From assembly GCF_001949145.1 (NCBI RefSeq), contig NW_019091405.1, positions 1,271,668 to 1,323,489 of the forward strand: a stretch of 51,822 nucleotides of DNA. Direction: 5' to 3'. The translations under genes and the position numbers were made by a program. Positions 14,401 to 24,218 of this stretch are shown piece by piece; positions within the stretch are counted from its first letter, which is position 1; every line of letters begins with the position of its first letter. Source of the stretch: Acanthaster planci. Lineage: Eukaryota; Echinodermata; Asteroidea; Valvatida; Acanthasteridae. A model generated the notes under the pieces. The model made no database searches. It saw only the letters and a list, made by a program, of their open reading frames with translations, and was not told the DNA's origin.

Positions 14401-17400
14401 ACATCCAGCAGGATTGGCGTGACCACCTGACCGGTCCCTGCCATGTCCCGTTTCAGCTGTACTGCGGCGTCTTTGGTCAGGCAGGCTGCAATCACATGAC
14501 AGCCACGTTGCTTACCCAGCGTCCGTGCCAAGAGGTTGCCAAAGCCACTGTCGCAGCCCGTGATGAGAACGTACTTGCCGACAGTGTCCAAGTACACCTT
14601 GTCCATGAAATTTTGCAGGACGATGAGCGATGCGATCACGACCGCGCTGATTATAAGCCAGGATACCATCATAAAAGGTTCTTTGAAAGATGTGAGAGTT
14701 CTGTTAGGTGTAAAGTCAAAGGTAAGGCAAGGATAGTACAAGCACATGCTCATGTATTGCGTGGGAAGAACAGAGAATTGCCTGCTCATTTGTGTGAGGA
14801 TTTGAAGCAAAAAAGTACCTGTGCTCTATCCGGATTAAAGAATTTTTGAGCAACTAAAGTATCCCCTGAATATACCTCATTGACAGAGCTGTAGCCATGC
14901 TGGTTGGTCATATCGGGTGGCGAGCAGGGCTGCTCAGCCCTCATAATCTCCACCTGGCACTTGGGTAATTTCAACCTTGACCACCCAGCACACGTTTCAT
15001 TCCCTGAATTGGTAAAATGTCTAAAAATCTAAAAATTTCTCATGCGTTTTCCAAGCTGTAGCAATTGTAAGATATTTCTGTGTTTAAGTTCTCATTTTGA
15101 ACAGCAAAAACACTGAACTAAGCTTAAAATTACACCAATCCAGGCTTTGAAATGAACGACGACGGCCATGTGACCCCATATTCCAACATGTGAGGCCGGC
15201 TTTGCATGCAGCATTCCCTGTATTGTGCACATATGTACATGTATATACACATGATGCATGTGGTGTTACACATACAGACGTGCACTTACACAAAAGCTCA
15301 GCTCCAGAGTGCACCGATACTTCAAGCAGTGACACCCCCGCTGCACAAATAAATGTCTATATTCGTACAAGTACATTCCAGCGGACTTTCAACTGACTTT
15401 CTCTTTCTCAGACCTTGTATGCGGGGTACACAATTCACACTGAAGTCTGCGTACGAGGCAAACAATAATAGCTATACTATGCATTTGCATGCTCATATTT
15501 TCACGCCCATTGAGGATAAATAGGTAACGGTACAAAAATGTAATGTGGTTACACAACCATCTGTTGATTTTTTCTTAAGTCTCTTCATTAACCCTAACAG
15601 TCCCAAATCCTCCAATTTCAATACGATTTTACATACACCCTAGGGGGTTAGGGTTAATCTAAATAACTGATTGAGAATAATCAACAAATGACCTTTATCA
15701 GATGTTTGTGTATAAAAAAGATTTATATTTGTTTGTTCTGCCAGTTACTGTATAGGCCTGCTGTTACTATGAGACAGTTGTTGTTGCATCCTGTGTTCAT
15801 CTTTATTTATTGATAATTCCACATTTTGCAAACACAAGTTACACTTTATAATTTGCCTCAAAAACCCAATTTCCCCCCCCCCAAAAAAAAACCCAGAACC
15901 CCCGTTTTAGGGGGCTCCGCCCCTTGACCCCCGCCAGTATTAAGATAACTCAGCAGTATTAGTTAATGCGGTCTTCCAATCTTTTAACACAGTGTTGCAA
16001 ACATTGTGCAGGACCTAACAGTTACAATATATCTGTCCACAAACTGTGGGAGGCCATGTTCCTCATTTGTCTTTGAAAATGTTCTACTTAAGCTATGCCT
16101 GGCCCCTTTTACATGGAAAAAACAGTTACATCTACTTCAAAGCAAGGCAATTGTACATTGGACACTTTATTTAGCCTTACATGCATTCACCCAATAGAAG
16201 GTTTTTGCCCAAGATTTTTTTCCAACGGAAACCTCATATGATACCTACATGCTATAGAATTAAAACGGGTTGCCCTAATTCACATTGAGAATTCCATAGT
16301 AGTTAGTCATCTTGTTAACATTGTGCCACACACATAATTTCTTTTTGTTTTATTTCTATGTTTGTGCATGAAATGCTCTCTTTTCATGTCGAGCTCCATG
16401 TATTTGCTCAAAATCCCAAACTGGCGGTGTACAGTCGTCTGTCATGCAAAATACATGGTTGTATTTTTCCAACATCATGTGAAGATGTGGACGAATAATT
16501 CTGTCCACACTTTTTGATGTGGACATTTGAAGTACAATAAACAGTGCAGGAATAACGACGACAAGTAAATGTGATATTGCTTACCTTCAAGGAGATCTTT
16601 TTAGGTGTAAGAGTATTCACACACCGAACAGTTACATGCAGCCTCCCTGTTGGGTGCCTGAATGATGACAGCAGATAAAGCTGCTTTATGAAGCATTCAG
16701 CCTTTGGCATTTACATGTGCACTCCTCTTTGACCTTTAGAGTAAAGGCTGCCTTTTAAGCTCAGTTTGTGAAAAATCCAAATATAGCCGAGATTTTACCC
16801 TATTCTCAATATGAAAGGCTGACTGATATGCCAAAGTGGATCTGTGTAAACAGTGCAGAGTATTATTTAAACACTGAATGAAGAATGTTCCGTAGATTTC
16901 TTCCCAAAATATGAGTTTTGGTTTGAAAAAAAGGCAGATTTTTTAGTTTCCATTTGACATACTTTACAGGTAGCTGAGCCTCTAGACTTGATGTCTTTAC
17001 CTTTGAAAGATGTTTGTCTAACTGTTGAGTACAAGATTTTAATATACTCACAATCTTTCAGTGGCAGGGTTCAAACCAATCATGTGATTTGTTTCAAGAT
17101 TTAAATCAGACATTGTAATTGTCCTGTCACATTAGGCCTTTTATTACTTGTATTTGTCAGAGCTTGTCGCTTGTGTCTTATTGACTAGTGGGCACCCAGT
17201 TGAACCTTCATCTCTCACACAACAGTAGCATACACGTAGATAACTTTGGATCAAAATAACTACATGTACATGTACATGTACATATAGCGAGGTGTTAAAT
17301 AATGTTGCAGCATATCTGAATCCAAGTACTTGGAGCTTGGAGCAGGACTTCAAAATCATAAGCAATTCCTTGGAGTAACTCTCTGAAGGCTTGGGCAAAT

Positions 17401-20400
17401 CATTAGAAAGCTGAGTTTAGGCAAATTCAACATGTCCAGGTACAGTGTGCCATATAACGTGTGTCGTTTTAATATGGAAGGCTGAGAGGAGCCTTTTTAA
17501 ATATGAAGTTGAAAATTGATTTTGTAGTTGAATGTCTTAAATTGTTTGAACAATACCAAACTTTGGTCATCAAACATTCTTTCCACATATTTTTTTCCTT
17601 CCATTAAGGCTGGTTTATACTTCAAGCAAATATGAAATTGAAGTGAACTTGACATCATAATATTAACAGTGAAATTTTCTTGACTTGAAATCTTCTCTAT
17701 TTTTGATAATTTTCTGCTCAAATTTCTGATCTGACATCAGAAATCCACATTCATTTTTTGAACCAAGTCTGAATGGGTCTTCAGATAGTAATCAATGGGC
17801 TATTAATAATATTTGAAATGTAAACTTTTTCCCTGCCAGGCACATCCTTCTTGTAACTCAAATTTCAGTTTTTCAAAGTGGCCTATCACTACTTGAGAAC
17901 AATTTGACCGTCTCAGTGAAATGTGGCATGAGATTCGCTTAGCAGAGGGAAAACAAAAACTTAAGAAACGAAGCTTTTGGGATGTATCCGTCTGTCTCTG
18001 CAGGGGATCCACGATGCAAGGCTTTCCTGGAATCTTACTCCAATGCCGCTCATACCATCCAGCAGGACATCCCTGCCACCGACCGACCCCCTGTTGGGCC
18101 CCTTGCCCAGGTGGAGTGTTTCAACTGGCCTGATGTCTGCCAACTGGGCAACGTAACAGCCTACCCAACCATCCAGCTGTACAGAGAGGGGAAGTTGGTG
18201 ACGGATTACCGGGGATCGCTGAGTGAGGCAGGCATCCTGAAAGCCTACAGACTGTGAGTTTGGGGTTTTTTAGTTGTTTTTCTTTGTTTGCTTTGGTTTG
18301 TCAAAGATATGCAGCTGGTTTGGACTGCCTATTTCAAGACTAACTGGAATTTGAAGCATGGCATGAGCTACTTCATCAGATACAGCGAAGTAAGACAATA
18401 TGCAGTGTCTTGAGGAACACGTCTGAGACTGTTTTAGACTGAGACTCTTTAAGGCTGCCTGAGACTGAGGTTGTCTAAGGCCGTGTCTGAAATGGGCTTC
18501 CAGAGCTACGGCTATGTCTATTGTCTACGCGTCTCCACGCATTTCTAATGGAGTGAAGACCTAGACCTAGCTCTTGACAAGAGATTCGGTTGTAGCCTAA
18601 GACTGTCTGAGGCTTTCTGAGACTGTCTGAGAAAGTACCTCACCCATGTACCGGTACAAAGTGATCGCATACTTGATCCTCCCTGGACCAATAACCATTG
18701 AAAACTTGGGGAGTGCAGTCTCTGTACAGGATTGCCAAAATGCCCACAATCCTCAAACTTAAGGACTTGTGCAATGTGTGCATGTGCGTGAGTTTTAACT
18801 GCAGTTTATGCTTCAGTATGCACATGTAGATATCAATTACTCCGCCATCACCAGCTGTGATAAATCTGTGTTTCAGGTTGCAGTGCCTCAGGTAACCGCA
18901 ATGCATGTATCTGTGTTTTAGGCATTCCACCGCCAATCCTGTGGTGTTGGACTCCTGTCCTGATTGCCAGGCCATCAGTAAAGGGGAGCTGCCAAGCTGG
19001 GTCTCCTCCACGCTTCCTGCCGTTGTCATTGGATACTTCCCAGATGCTAGTACCAAAGGTATGTGTCTGTACATGTAGGTAGCACTGTAGGACCCCAAGT
19101 TTCATGGTTGGGTCACACTCAGAAGTCCGTACAAAACCAGCGTAGCCTCAAAAAGGGTACAGGTTCAGTTTTTGTCGTATTTTCCAATTTGAATATTTCT
19201 TCATATCAGTAAGTTTGTCCCATGAGGAGCTTACAAGGTTGGAAGTGGTAAAGAGGCATCTTCTTGTAAAGAGGCATCTTCTTGTAAAGTTGCCATTGGC
19301 AAGGTATTTTTGGCATGGTCTATACATGTTTGTCATAAATAAAGACATCTATGCAGACATTACTGTGGATGCTGTGCAGTGTTTACTTCGTCTGATCACC
19401 AGTGTTAGTAAGAATTCACCCAATTCCCCTAGAATGTGTGTAACATCATATTGAAATCAGAGGATTGAGGACTTGTAGGGTTAGGTTCTGAACAGTCAGA
19501 AGGAATTTTTAAATATTATTTCATGAAGCGTAGTGTAGCACGGTGTATTTGATGTCAAATGTATGTTTTGGAAATTGTCTGCAAAATTGCGACTATTTAA
19601 ACATTAATAAGTTCAAATTGGCCCATAGTTCTTTTGCTGGTCCTCTAGGCTGAGATTAGAGAGACTATATTTTTGTCATTCATAGAGCGGTCAGAGTTTG
19701 AGCATGCAGCCAAGATGCTCCACGGTCAGCACCTGATGGCAGTGTGCTTCAAGGACTGTACACAACACAGGTAAGGAAAAAAAGAAAAACAATTAGTTTT
19801 GAATAACCTGATGAGTTTCAACTCAACGGGCATTGCACACTGAAAAGACTTCTAAGCTTTAGGCTTGCTTTGTGTGAATTCTATACAAGTTAATTAATAA
19901 GTTTAATATTAAGAGGGGAACCTTGGAATCAGGCACTGTATTCAAACCTGTGTCACAGTGGCACCAAATCAGCGCTCACATTTCTGAGTTTTGTTGACAA
20001 ATGCTATTGTTTGCTACTTTTTGAATTGGACACGTGACAGAGGGAATAATTTTGCCAAGGTTTTGCACGAGTCCTTCTAATTTAATAGGCATTGTTCTCA
20101 CTAATTTGACAGTAAAGTCACTGAGCAGTTTCAAATGATCTCATTGACCTTCTGTATTGTAAAGATGTCCATTATTGTGTACCATAGATGTGGCTTTCTG
20201 TCATTGTCCTGTGGGCGCACCGAGCCCTTGATTCGTTTCATGACAGCACAGCTTGTGGAAAGCAAGGACCAGTTTAAAGCTGCTCTTGCTCTGTGAAGCT
20301 CTCTTGGTTTCCCGTTACTTTTCTTACTGAAACTTTATTCCCTTGGCATTCATCACGGACGATATGTCCTCAGCTCTGACACTGATGGCTCCAAGCCCAT

Positions 20401-23122
20401 GGTGACTGCCTTCAAGTGGGGAGACCACCACCAGCCATTGGTACAGTACAGTGGAGACTACACCACAGACAGTCTGGTCCAGTTTGTGCAAACAGCCACC
20501 CTCCCGCTAGTGGTGAGAGCAAGATTCATTCTGTCTTGAAAGTAATTAGCTCAGGAAAGATGAAAGTGTGCTGATAGGTTTTCTATCCAAAAAAGTACTA
20601 GTACTAACGTGACTTAATAGATTATAATGATCATAGCAGGGTCTTCTCAAAGGCAAAAGATTCCAAGAACAATTCTGCTAGCACAGTCAGGCCTTCTAAC
20701 ATCTTTTGTGTGTAGTGCACTAATGAATCCTAACTCCTTTGACATGTTGCCAAGTTCTCAAATGTAGTCTCTTCGTTTGTACAAACCCTACCACTGTTCA
20801 TTCTCTCAAATCCTCCCATTCTTTCACTTTCCAAGAACATTTCATGCTGTGCTTCTTCAGACCTTACTGCGGGCTAGTTTACCCACAGTTCTTCGGTTAG
20901 GAAATGCGGGATTGAGCATGTTTGTGGTCTCCCACAACTTACGGTGTCAGTATGTGTAGTCGGCCCATATTGCTAACTCTGACAGCATGGGGCCTTTGAG
21001 GCCCAAGCAATTGCTCGTCAGTTGCCGGGTGTACACTGTCATAATGGGTCAAAGCCAGGTGCTTGGTAGGGGCAGATTGTGGTGGTCAAGATAATTTTCT
21101 GTTTTCCAAATGATTTCTGAACATTCTTCTGGAAACTAAAGCCCTAATGCAGGGTTACTTATGCGCTACTTTTGTAACTCCAAAGTTTCTTGGCACAGCC
21201 GCATTTATTAATTTTCGATGAGAATTTTTCCTCATCTTTGTTTTTCTTGGTTTTTCTCTGCCCAGCCGGAGCTGAGTCCCAGCAACCTCCCCCTTCACTT
21301 TGCCAAGGGCAAGCCTTTCCTCATACTCTTCAAGGACGTGGATGACCAGTCCAGGGAGGCAGAGGCTTCCCTGGCTAGTCTGGCTCGAGAGAAGACCTTT
21401 GAATCGACGCTCACCATAGTGTGGATAGACGTGTGAGTTGTCTTATAACTAGACCCGTATTCCACTTAATGAATTGACTTTGTTATGTAAGGCCCCTCCC
21501 CTTTTTACCGTATATGGCAAAGAAACCCTCATGGGTGAGCATCTATGTTACTCTGGCAGGTAGTGTCCAGAAACTGCCCAATGATAAGGTCTGAGTGAGA
21601 ACTTAACTGTGGCCTAATTGATTCATATTATTGGATAAGAATTTCAACATGAGGACAATTCCTTGCTGGATAAAATTATATGGTGAGGGTGTTTTAATGA
21701 ATTTTGCTGCCATTTCTGTCCTCCCATGGAAACTAAAAATCCAAACAGACACAGTAATTTAATTTTGGGGGCCATCTACATGCTTTTTGGTCAATTTTAT
21801 CAGTTAGATAAACTGATATGATGTTATCATGTTACCTTTTCACTGCTTGGAGAACCAATAGCACGGGGGTCTTAGCATCTTAAACACTGTAAATATTTCC
21901 TTGATATACCTGCTCCATTACTTTATTTACATGCAAAGCTGTCACAGGGTTATGCGCATTTAGTTGAAAATTGGTCAGATGCACTTAGCACTATTTCCTT
22001 ATGCAGACCAGTGCACTCACGTCGCATTTCCTTCATTGGCATGCATGTGAAGAGCGTATTAGGCAGTCTTGAGTCCCTTCATGGAACATCTGTCATCCAA
22101 CCAAAGCACAAGTCCATTTGTAAGATACAGGTCCGTAACAGGTAAAATTTCAAGTCAAATCACAAGCCAGATCAGGTCAATAACCAGTAAATCACAAAGC
22201 GATCACAATTGGTCACAAATCGATCACCGTTCATATCACAAACAACAGGGTATCAACCATGCTATAAAGGCTGAAAAGAATTTTTTGTCTTGGGTCAAAA
22301 CATAGTAATGGCTTGTGAGTGACTTGTGAGGACATATGATGACTTGATCGCAAACTCTGCAACTTTGACAGAAAATATCTTGCTAAATATTTCTTGCTCA
22401 GGTCCCAGCCTTCCTCCATCGGCTCAAAGATCTTGAAGGACTACGGCATCAGGCGGCAGCTCCTGCATCCCAGCATGGTGTTTGTGGACCATGCCACCAA
22501 TAGGGTATGCAACTACCCTGCCGACTACAGCTTCAAGGCACCGGCCATGGCCAACTGGATCGTCATTGTGCTGAATGGGGAGACCTCATGCTCAGGTTTG
22601 TGTCCTCACAGATGCGGGCATTTTGGGGATTTGTAAGGGGGGGGAAGGAAGCACACATTTGGTTGGCGAAAAAGAAAGGTTTGGGAAAGGGGGTTAGGCG
22701 CTGGGGCTGGCGATTATCTGAAGGAAATAGTGAGTTCAAACTAAAAATGGTGCTCCTGGGATGCTTGGTAAGCGTGAAAGGTCCTCAGAAACAAAGTCCC
22801 CAGATAAAGGTACTTGGAGGCAAAATCCCCAGAAAAGGTCCTCAGAAACAAAGTTCACACAAGGAAACTTTTCCTTCATCCATCATCCCGCCACTTGACA
22901 GGTTTGATGGAAAGCAAGTTTGAGCCGCAGGTCAGCCCTTATGACTTCCTGGCACTGATTGAGAAAGACAAGAAGGAGGGTACCCAGAGGATGGGCAGGC
23001 TGGCCACAGAGCATCACCATGATGATGAGGAAGGGGTGGAGACTGAGGAGGACAAGGAGGAGGTTGAACAAGGGCCTGGTCAGCAGTTTGTCTCTGGAGA
23101 GCACCGCCACACAGAACTTTAG
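2439..23122 (+). CDS. TXNDC16: TXNDC16-like ER thioredoxin-domain protein (3' part, 12 exons)
   Basis: Exons: 2439-2595, 4783-4943, 5840-5918, 6910-7030, 7789-7938, 18004-18253, 18922-19058, 19686-19770, 20374-20512, 21266-21432, 22402-22595, 22902-23122. All junctions are GT-AG and phases match, giving 619 visible residues and a TAG stop. The order of segments follows vertebrate TXNDC16 (ERp90, a PDI-family protein of the ER lumen), for example PYDFLALIEKDKKEGTQR near the C-terminus and FAKGKPFLILFKD in exon 10. Visible residue 223 begins WDPRCK, a thioredoxin active-site relic with only the second cysteine. NVT in exon 6 is a glycosylation sequon. The C-terminus is acidic and ends HTEL, a KDEL-like retrieval signal. 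The 10,065-bp intron after exon 5 contains a whole SDR gene on the other strand. The N-terminal exons and signal peptide are missing. Identification is by remembered similarity, high confidence. Confidence 0.9.
3100..3395 (+). repeat. Relic related to the TTAA-flanked element
   Basis: Similar along its length to 30011-30300: GATGTCAGCAGTGCACTGTG, GTTTCGGGAACAAA, CAGGCCTGGCTGAAATA, TGTGGGTGTAAACG.CC, then a degraded terminus CCCGGCGCGAAGTGGTT. The left terminus is not found, so this is a truncated copy in a TXNDC16 intron. Confidence 0.72.
4508..4748. repeat. MITE-like element, copy 1 (terminal inverted repeats)
   Basis: The left end begins GGGTAATTCTATAAATCAGG and the right end, read in reverse, begins GGGTCATTCTATATATTTGG. 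Inverted similarity continues inward through the GTCCCTGTCACATTTGACAT block and its partner ending GTAACAGGGACAC. A related copy lies at 5581-5762. No coding capacity. The right end is only 34 bases from the acceptor of the TXNDC16 exon at 4783. Confidence 0.75.
5581..5762. repeat. MITE-like element, copy 2
   Basis: Same family as 4508-4748. The ends GGTAATTCCAGAAATT and (reverse) ACATTCCAGAAATTTGG pair, and the inner block AACAAAGGTCAGATGTAACA is identical to copy 1. It lies 77 bases before the TXNDC16 exon starting at 5840. Confidence 0.72.
5957..6140 (+). repeat. Dispersed repeat family R4, copy A
   Basis: Clearly similar along its length to 38851-39030 (+) and to 12221-12408 (-). Shared blocks include CCCCTCATCGGTTGAAAAGA, GAACCAGCGAAGT and GCCTCCGTTGC, ending at CCCTCT.TGGTC. 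No open frame is conserved between copies. It is followed directly by a tRNA-like SINE candidate. Confidence 0.7.
6150..6325 (+). mobile_element. tRNA-derived SINE candidate
   Basis: Reads like a degraded tRNA head: an A-box-like TGGCCTACTGG, a stretch with CCCCTGCACAAAGGGG (stem), then a B-box-like GGGATTGAATCC. The tail holds CAGGTCACTTTACTCCC and CTCTCTCCATGCAGGAGTG, which resembles the conserved tails of invertebrate tRNA-derived SINEs. That resemblance is from memory. Confidence 0.5.
7344..7455 (+). repeat. Palindromic dispersed repeat R5, copy A
   Basis: Contains CAGAGCTAGGTCTAAGTCTT and, inverted, GACCTAGTCTTAGCTCTGG, so it can fold on itself. The same sequence in reverse orientation occurs at 18480-18592 in the same TXNDC16 gene. 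No coding sequence. Confidence 0.65.
8219..8280. repeat. TTAACCCTAACAG palindromic element, copy 1
   Basis: Left arm TTAACCCTAACAGTCCTCAA, right arm GAGGACTGTTAGGTTTAA, separated by a short loop holding CCTGTTGGAGGACT. Related palindromes occur at 15588-15658 and 30524-30582, with a fragment near 19459-19500. Confidence 0.7.
8735..8830 (-). mobile_element. tRNA-like SINE fragment
   Basis: The minus strand contains GGGTTCGAGTCCCACC, a perfect T-arm/B-box, preceded by GGAGGTCGT. The plus strand just downstream has GGTCGAGTGGTTAAGACATC, which resembles the D-arm of a type II (Ser/Leu-like) tRNA. The two parts are in opposite orientation, so this is not a functional tRNA but a rearranged SINE. 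Confidence 0.45.
10052..14672 (-). CDS. SDR9C-type retinol/17-beta-hydroxysteroid dehydrogenase, nested in a TXNDC16 intron
   Basis: Four exons on the minus strand: 14672-14336, 12731-12473, 11143-10977, 10248-10052. The lengths 337+259+167+197 give 319 codons plus TGA, the usual size for this family. Residues 5-20 are a hydrophobic membrane anchor. The NAD(P) motif TGCDSGFG is at 38-45, NNAG at 119-122, the active-site Ser at 171 (VNMSS), and the catalytic YAASK at 184-188. QPGAFKT and the C-terminal block RYLPGSDAKFLFKPLS match RDH16/RDH5/HSD17B6-like enzymes better than D-beta-hydroxybutyrate dehydrogenase. Such enzymes oxidise retinol or reduce/oxidise 3- or 17-position steroids at the ER membrane; the substrate here cannot be told. 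The start was chosen as the ATG directly before the hydrophobic anchor. The gene lies wholly within TXNDC16 intron 7939-18003, antisense. A gap and a minisatellite occupy its first intron. Confidence 0.9.
12221..12408 (-). repeat. Dispersed repeat family R4, copy C (reverse orientation)
   Basis: The reverse complement carries CCCCATCAGTTGAAAAGAGC, GTGAACCAACGAAATGCAGT and CTCTCTTATGGTCC, matching copies at 5957-6140 and 38851-39030. It lies in SDR intron 2, beginning 65 bases from the exon 2 donor. Confidence 0.65.
12473..12731 (-). CDS. SDR gene exon 2: catalytic core
   Basis: Encodes LWGLVNNAGINKPGGPYEWL, then FQVNFLGTVEVT (the catalytic-tetrad Asn), GRVVNMSS with the catalytic Ser, and YAASK with catalytic Tyr and Lys. 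All four tetrad residues are present, so the enzyme is probably active. Confidence 0.88.
12900..13516. repeat. 37-bp minisatellite with assembly gap
   Basis: Repeating unit of 37 bp built around ACACCACTGGAATAAGATTG and TTGAGGTACCTTGAGT. About four copies are visible left of the gap and about two to the right; the array lies in SDR intron 1. The long open frames across the Ns are artefacts of the gap. Confidence 0.85.
13040..13459. other. Assembly gap (420 N)
   Basis: Run of N within the 37-bp minisatellite. A true array could be shorter or longer than the N run. Confidence 0.99.
14336..14672 (-). CDS. SDR gene exon 1: membrane anchor and Rossmann cofactor site
   Basis: Starts MMVSWLIISAVVIAS, a signal-anchor-like hydrophobic stretch, then KYVLITGCDSGFG with the classical SDR cofactor motif TGxxxGxG. 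LLDVRSSESI carries the adenine-binding Asp. Donor GTGGGT after 14336 (phase 1). The open frame continues upstream without stop to 14810, but that part has no family likeness and is treated as 5' UTR. Confidence 0.88.
15588..15658. repeat. TTAACCCTAACAG palindromic element, copy 2
   Basis: Begins ATTAACCCTAACAGTCC and ends GGGTTAGGGTTAAT. The outer 12 bases form a perfect inverted repeat, with a diverged centre. Confidence 0.68.
17260..17283. repeat. TACATG simple palindromic repeat
   Basis: Four TACATG units in a row. The same TACATGTACATG word recurs near 807, 10768 and 10905, a genome-wide habit of several marine invertebrates (from memory). Confidence 0.7.
18004..18253 (+). CDS. TXNDC16: TXNDC16 exon carrying a thioredoxin-fold domain core
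   Basis: This exon follows the giant intron; its first two bases complete a tryptophan codon begun at 7938. It encodes W-DPRCKAF, the alpha1 start of a thioredoxin fold, then VECFNWPDVCQLGNVTAYPT, the beta3/cis-proline region (thioredoxin-like 'V.C....C....V...PT'), then IQLYREGK as beta4. The CxxC position reads DxxC, so a lone cysteine remains. It splices in phase 2 (end after 18253, donor GTGAGT) to 18922. Confidence 0.88.
18422..18632. repeat. Imperfect GTCTGAGACT simple repeat, interrupted by R5
   Basis: Repeated words GTCTGAGACTG and GACTGAGACT on both sides of the R5 insertion at 18480-18592. TXNDC16 intron, no coding. Confidence 0.55.
18480..18592 (-). repeat. Palindromic dispersed repeat R5, copy B
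   Basis: The reverse complement matches 7344-7455 over about 110 bases, including AAGAGCTAGGTCTA, GTCTTCACT and GTAGCTCTGGAAGCCC. It is embedded in a stretch of imperfect CTGAGACTG repeats (about 18422-18632). Confidence 0.62.
22902..23122 (+). CDS. TXNDC16: TXNDC16 terminal exon with HTEL ER-retrieval tail
   Basis: Acceptor AG at 22900-22901 after a pyrimidine-rich run. The frame encodes the conserved SPYDFLALIEKDKKEGTQR segment, then a tail of His, Asp and Glu, ending EHRHTEL and TAG at 23120-23122. HTEL is a known functional variant of the KDEL retrieval motif in other ER proteins (established knowledge); its use here is inferred. Confidence 0.88.
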
Positions 23123-23145
23123 GTTGGACGGGTCAAGTCGAGCGC

Positions 23146-23151
23146 ATTAAA
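23146..23151 (+). terminator. Possible polyadenylation signal of TXNDC16 (ATTAAA)
   Basis: ATTAAA lies 24 bases after the TXNDC16 stop. Further AATAAA hexamers occur at 23739-23744 and 26451-26456, so the 3' UTR may be longer; the sequence alone does not decide. Confidence 0.3.
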
Positions 23152-24218
23152 GGGCCCTTGCTGTAGATTTTTTGGTTGCACATGAATCTATGCCATGCAT
23201 CTGTGCTAGTGCAATTTACTATCACTTTGTTAAGTTTTAATTGCCACTTAAAAGTTTTTTGTGATCTTGTTAATCTGTGTAGTTGATGCTTTCACACATG
23301 GCTATGTTTATTAAAACATACATGTACATGATATCAGCTGTGATATGGGCTTTAATCTTGTTACGGAACGCAAACAAATAGCCATAGTTTCATCTCCAGT
23401 CAAGTGCTTCATTCAGGGAAGTTTACAAATCTCAGCTTGGACTTTGGTTTTGGCCTTAGGTTTGATTTTTTTGAGTTTGGTCCCCTAAGTTGAGGTCTTT
23501 AAACTCAGTGCAGCTTAAGGTCTTTAACTGGTGGTTCTCAAGCTCATGCTTAAATCAAAGTCAGAGATAAAAGAGAGAGAGAAAAGTGCTCTCGGGGTAC
23601 GCAGTTTCACCGGTGGGTAAACTGTGTTTGCTTTAGAGAATTTCAGATCATTACGAGTGTCTGCTTAAACATTATTGCTGTGGACCCCCCCCCTGGGCCT
23701 TGCAAGATATCCTCCAGCACAGATGGAGAAGTAAATTCAATAAAAATAACTCTTTCATCTTTTCAAGTCAGAAGACAGTATCCCATCATATTTACAACAT
23801 CCAGTGTGAAAACGATGTCGTGTCGGCAATGAAAATGGGCAGTTTTACACCGTGGCTGCATTTCTCTGTCAAAAGGGAAATTTAGCAGTTCCTGAGACCT
23901 TGACAAAGGAGTTGTCTTTTTTAAAGTTTTGATGTGTGGATGTCGTTAAGTACTCGGCAGAATTTCTTGCCATTTCATGAAACATTTTTAGAGTGTCATG
24001 ATTTAGGAGCTAGAGAGTCGTCAAAGATTTGTGGTAGAATCCTCCAGATCTATTAACCTTGATGATGTTGTTTTGGGGGATTTTGTGGGTTTCTTTTTTT
24101 GTTTTGCACGAGGGATGTAAATTATAATTCTTGGTTCAATCTGATTTGGTGGGGGCTGTCATGGCCATGAAACCTGCTTTTATTTGAAGTTTGAAATTTG
24201 GCAAATCCTTGCAAACCT

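Larger units (their letters stand above)
14673..18003. other. TXNDC16 intron, upstream side of the SDR gene
   Basis: No coding exon recognised on either strand. It should contain the SDR promoter and any 5' UTR exons, but no clear TATA or CpG block is seen. It holds the palindrome at 15588-15658, a TACATG repeat at 17260-17283, and a C-rich/A-rich low-complexity run near 15872-15912. Confidence 0.55.

Noticed and set aside
14673-14810. Upstream in-frame extension of the SDR protein
   Set aside because: Would place 46 unrelated residues before the membrane anchor; related enzymes start directly at the anchor.
14337-14849. 170-codon plus-strand frame
   Set aside because: Exact antisense shadow of SDR exon 1.
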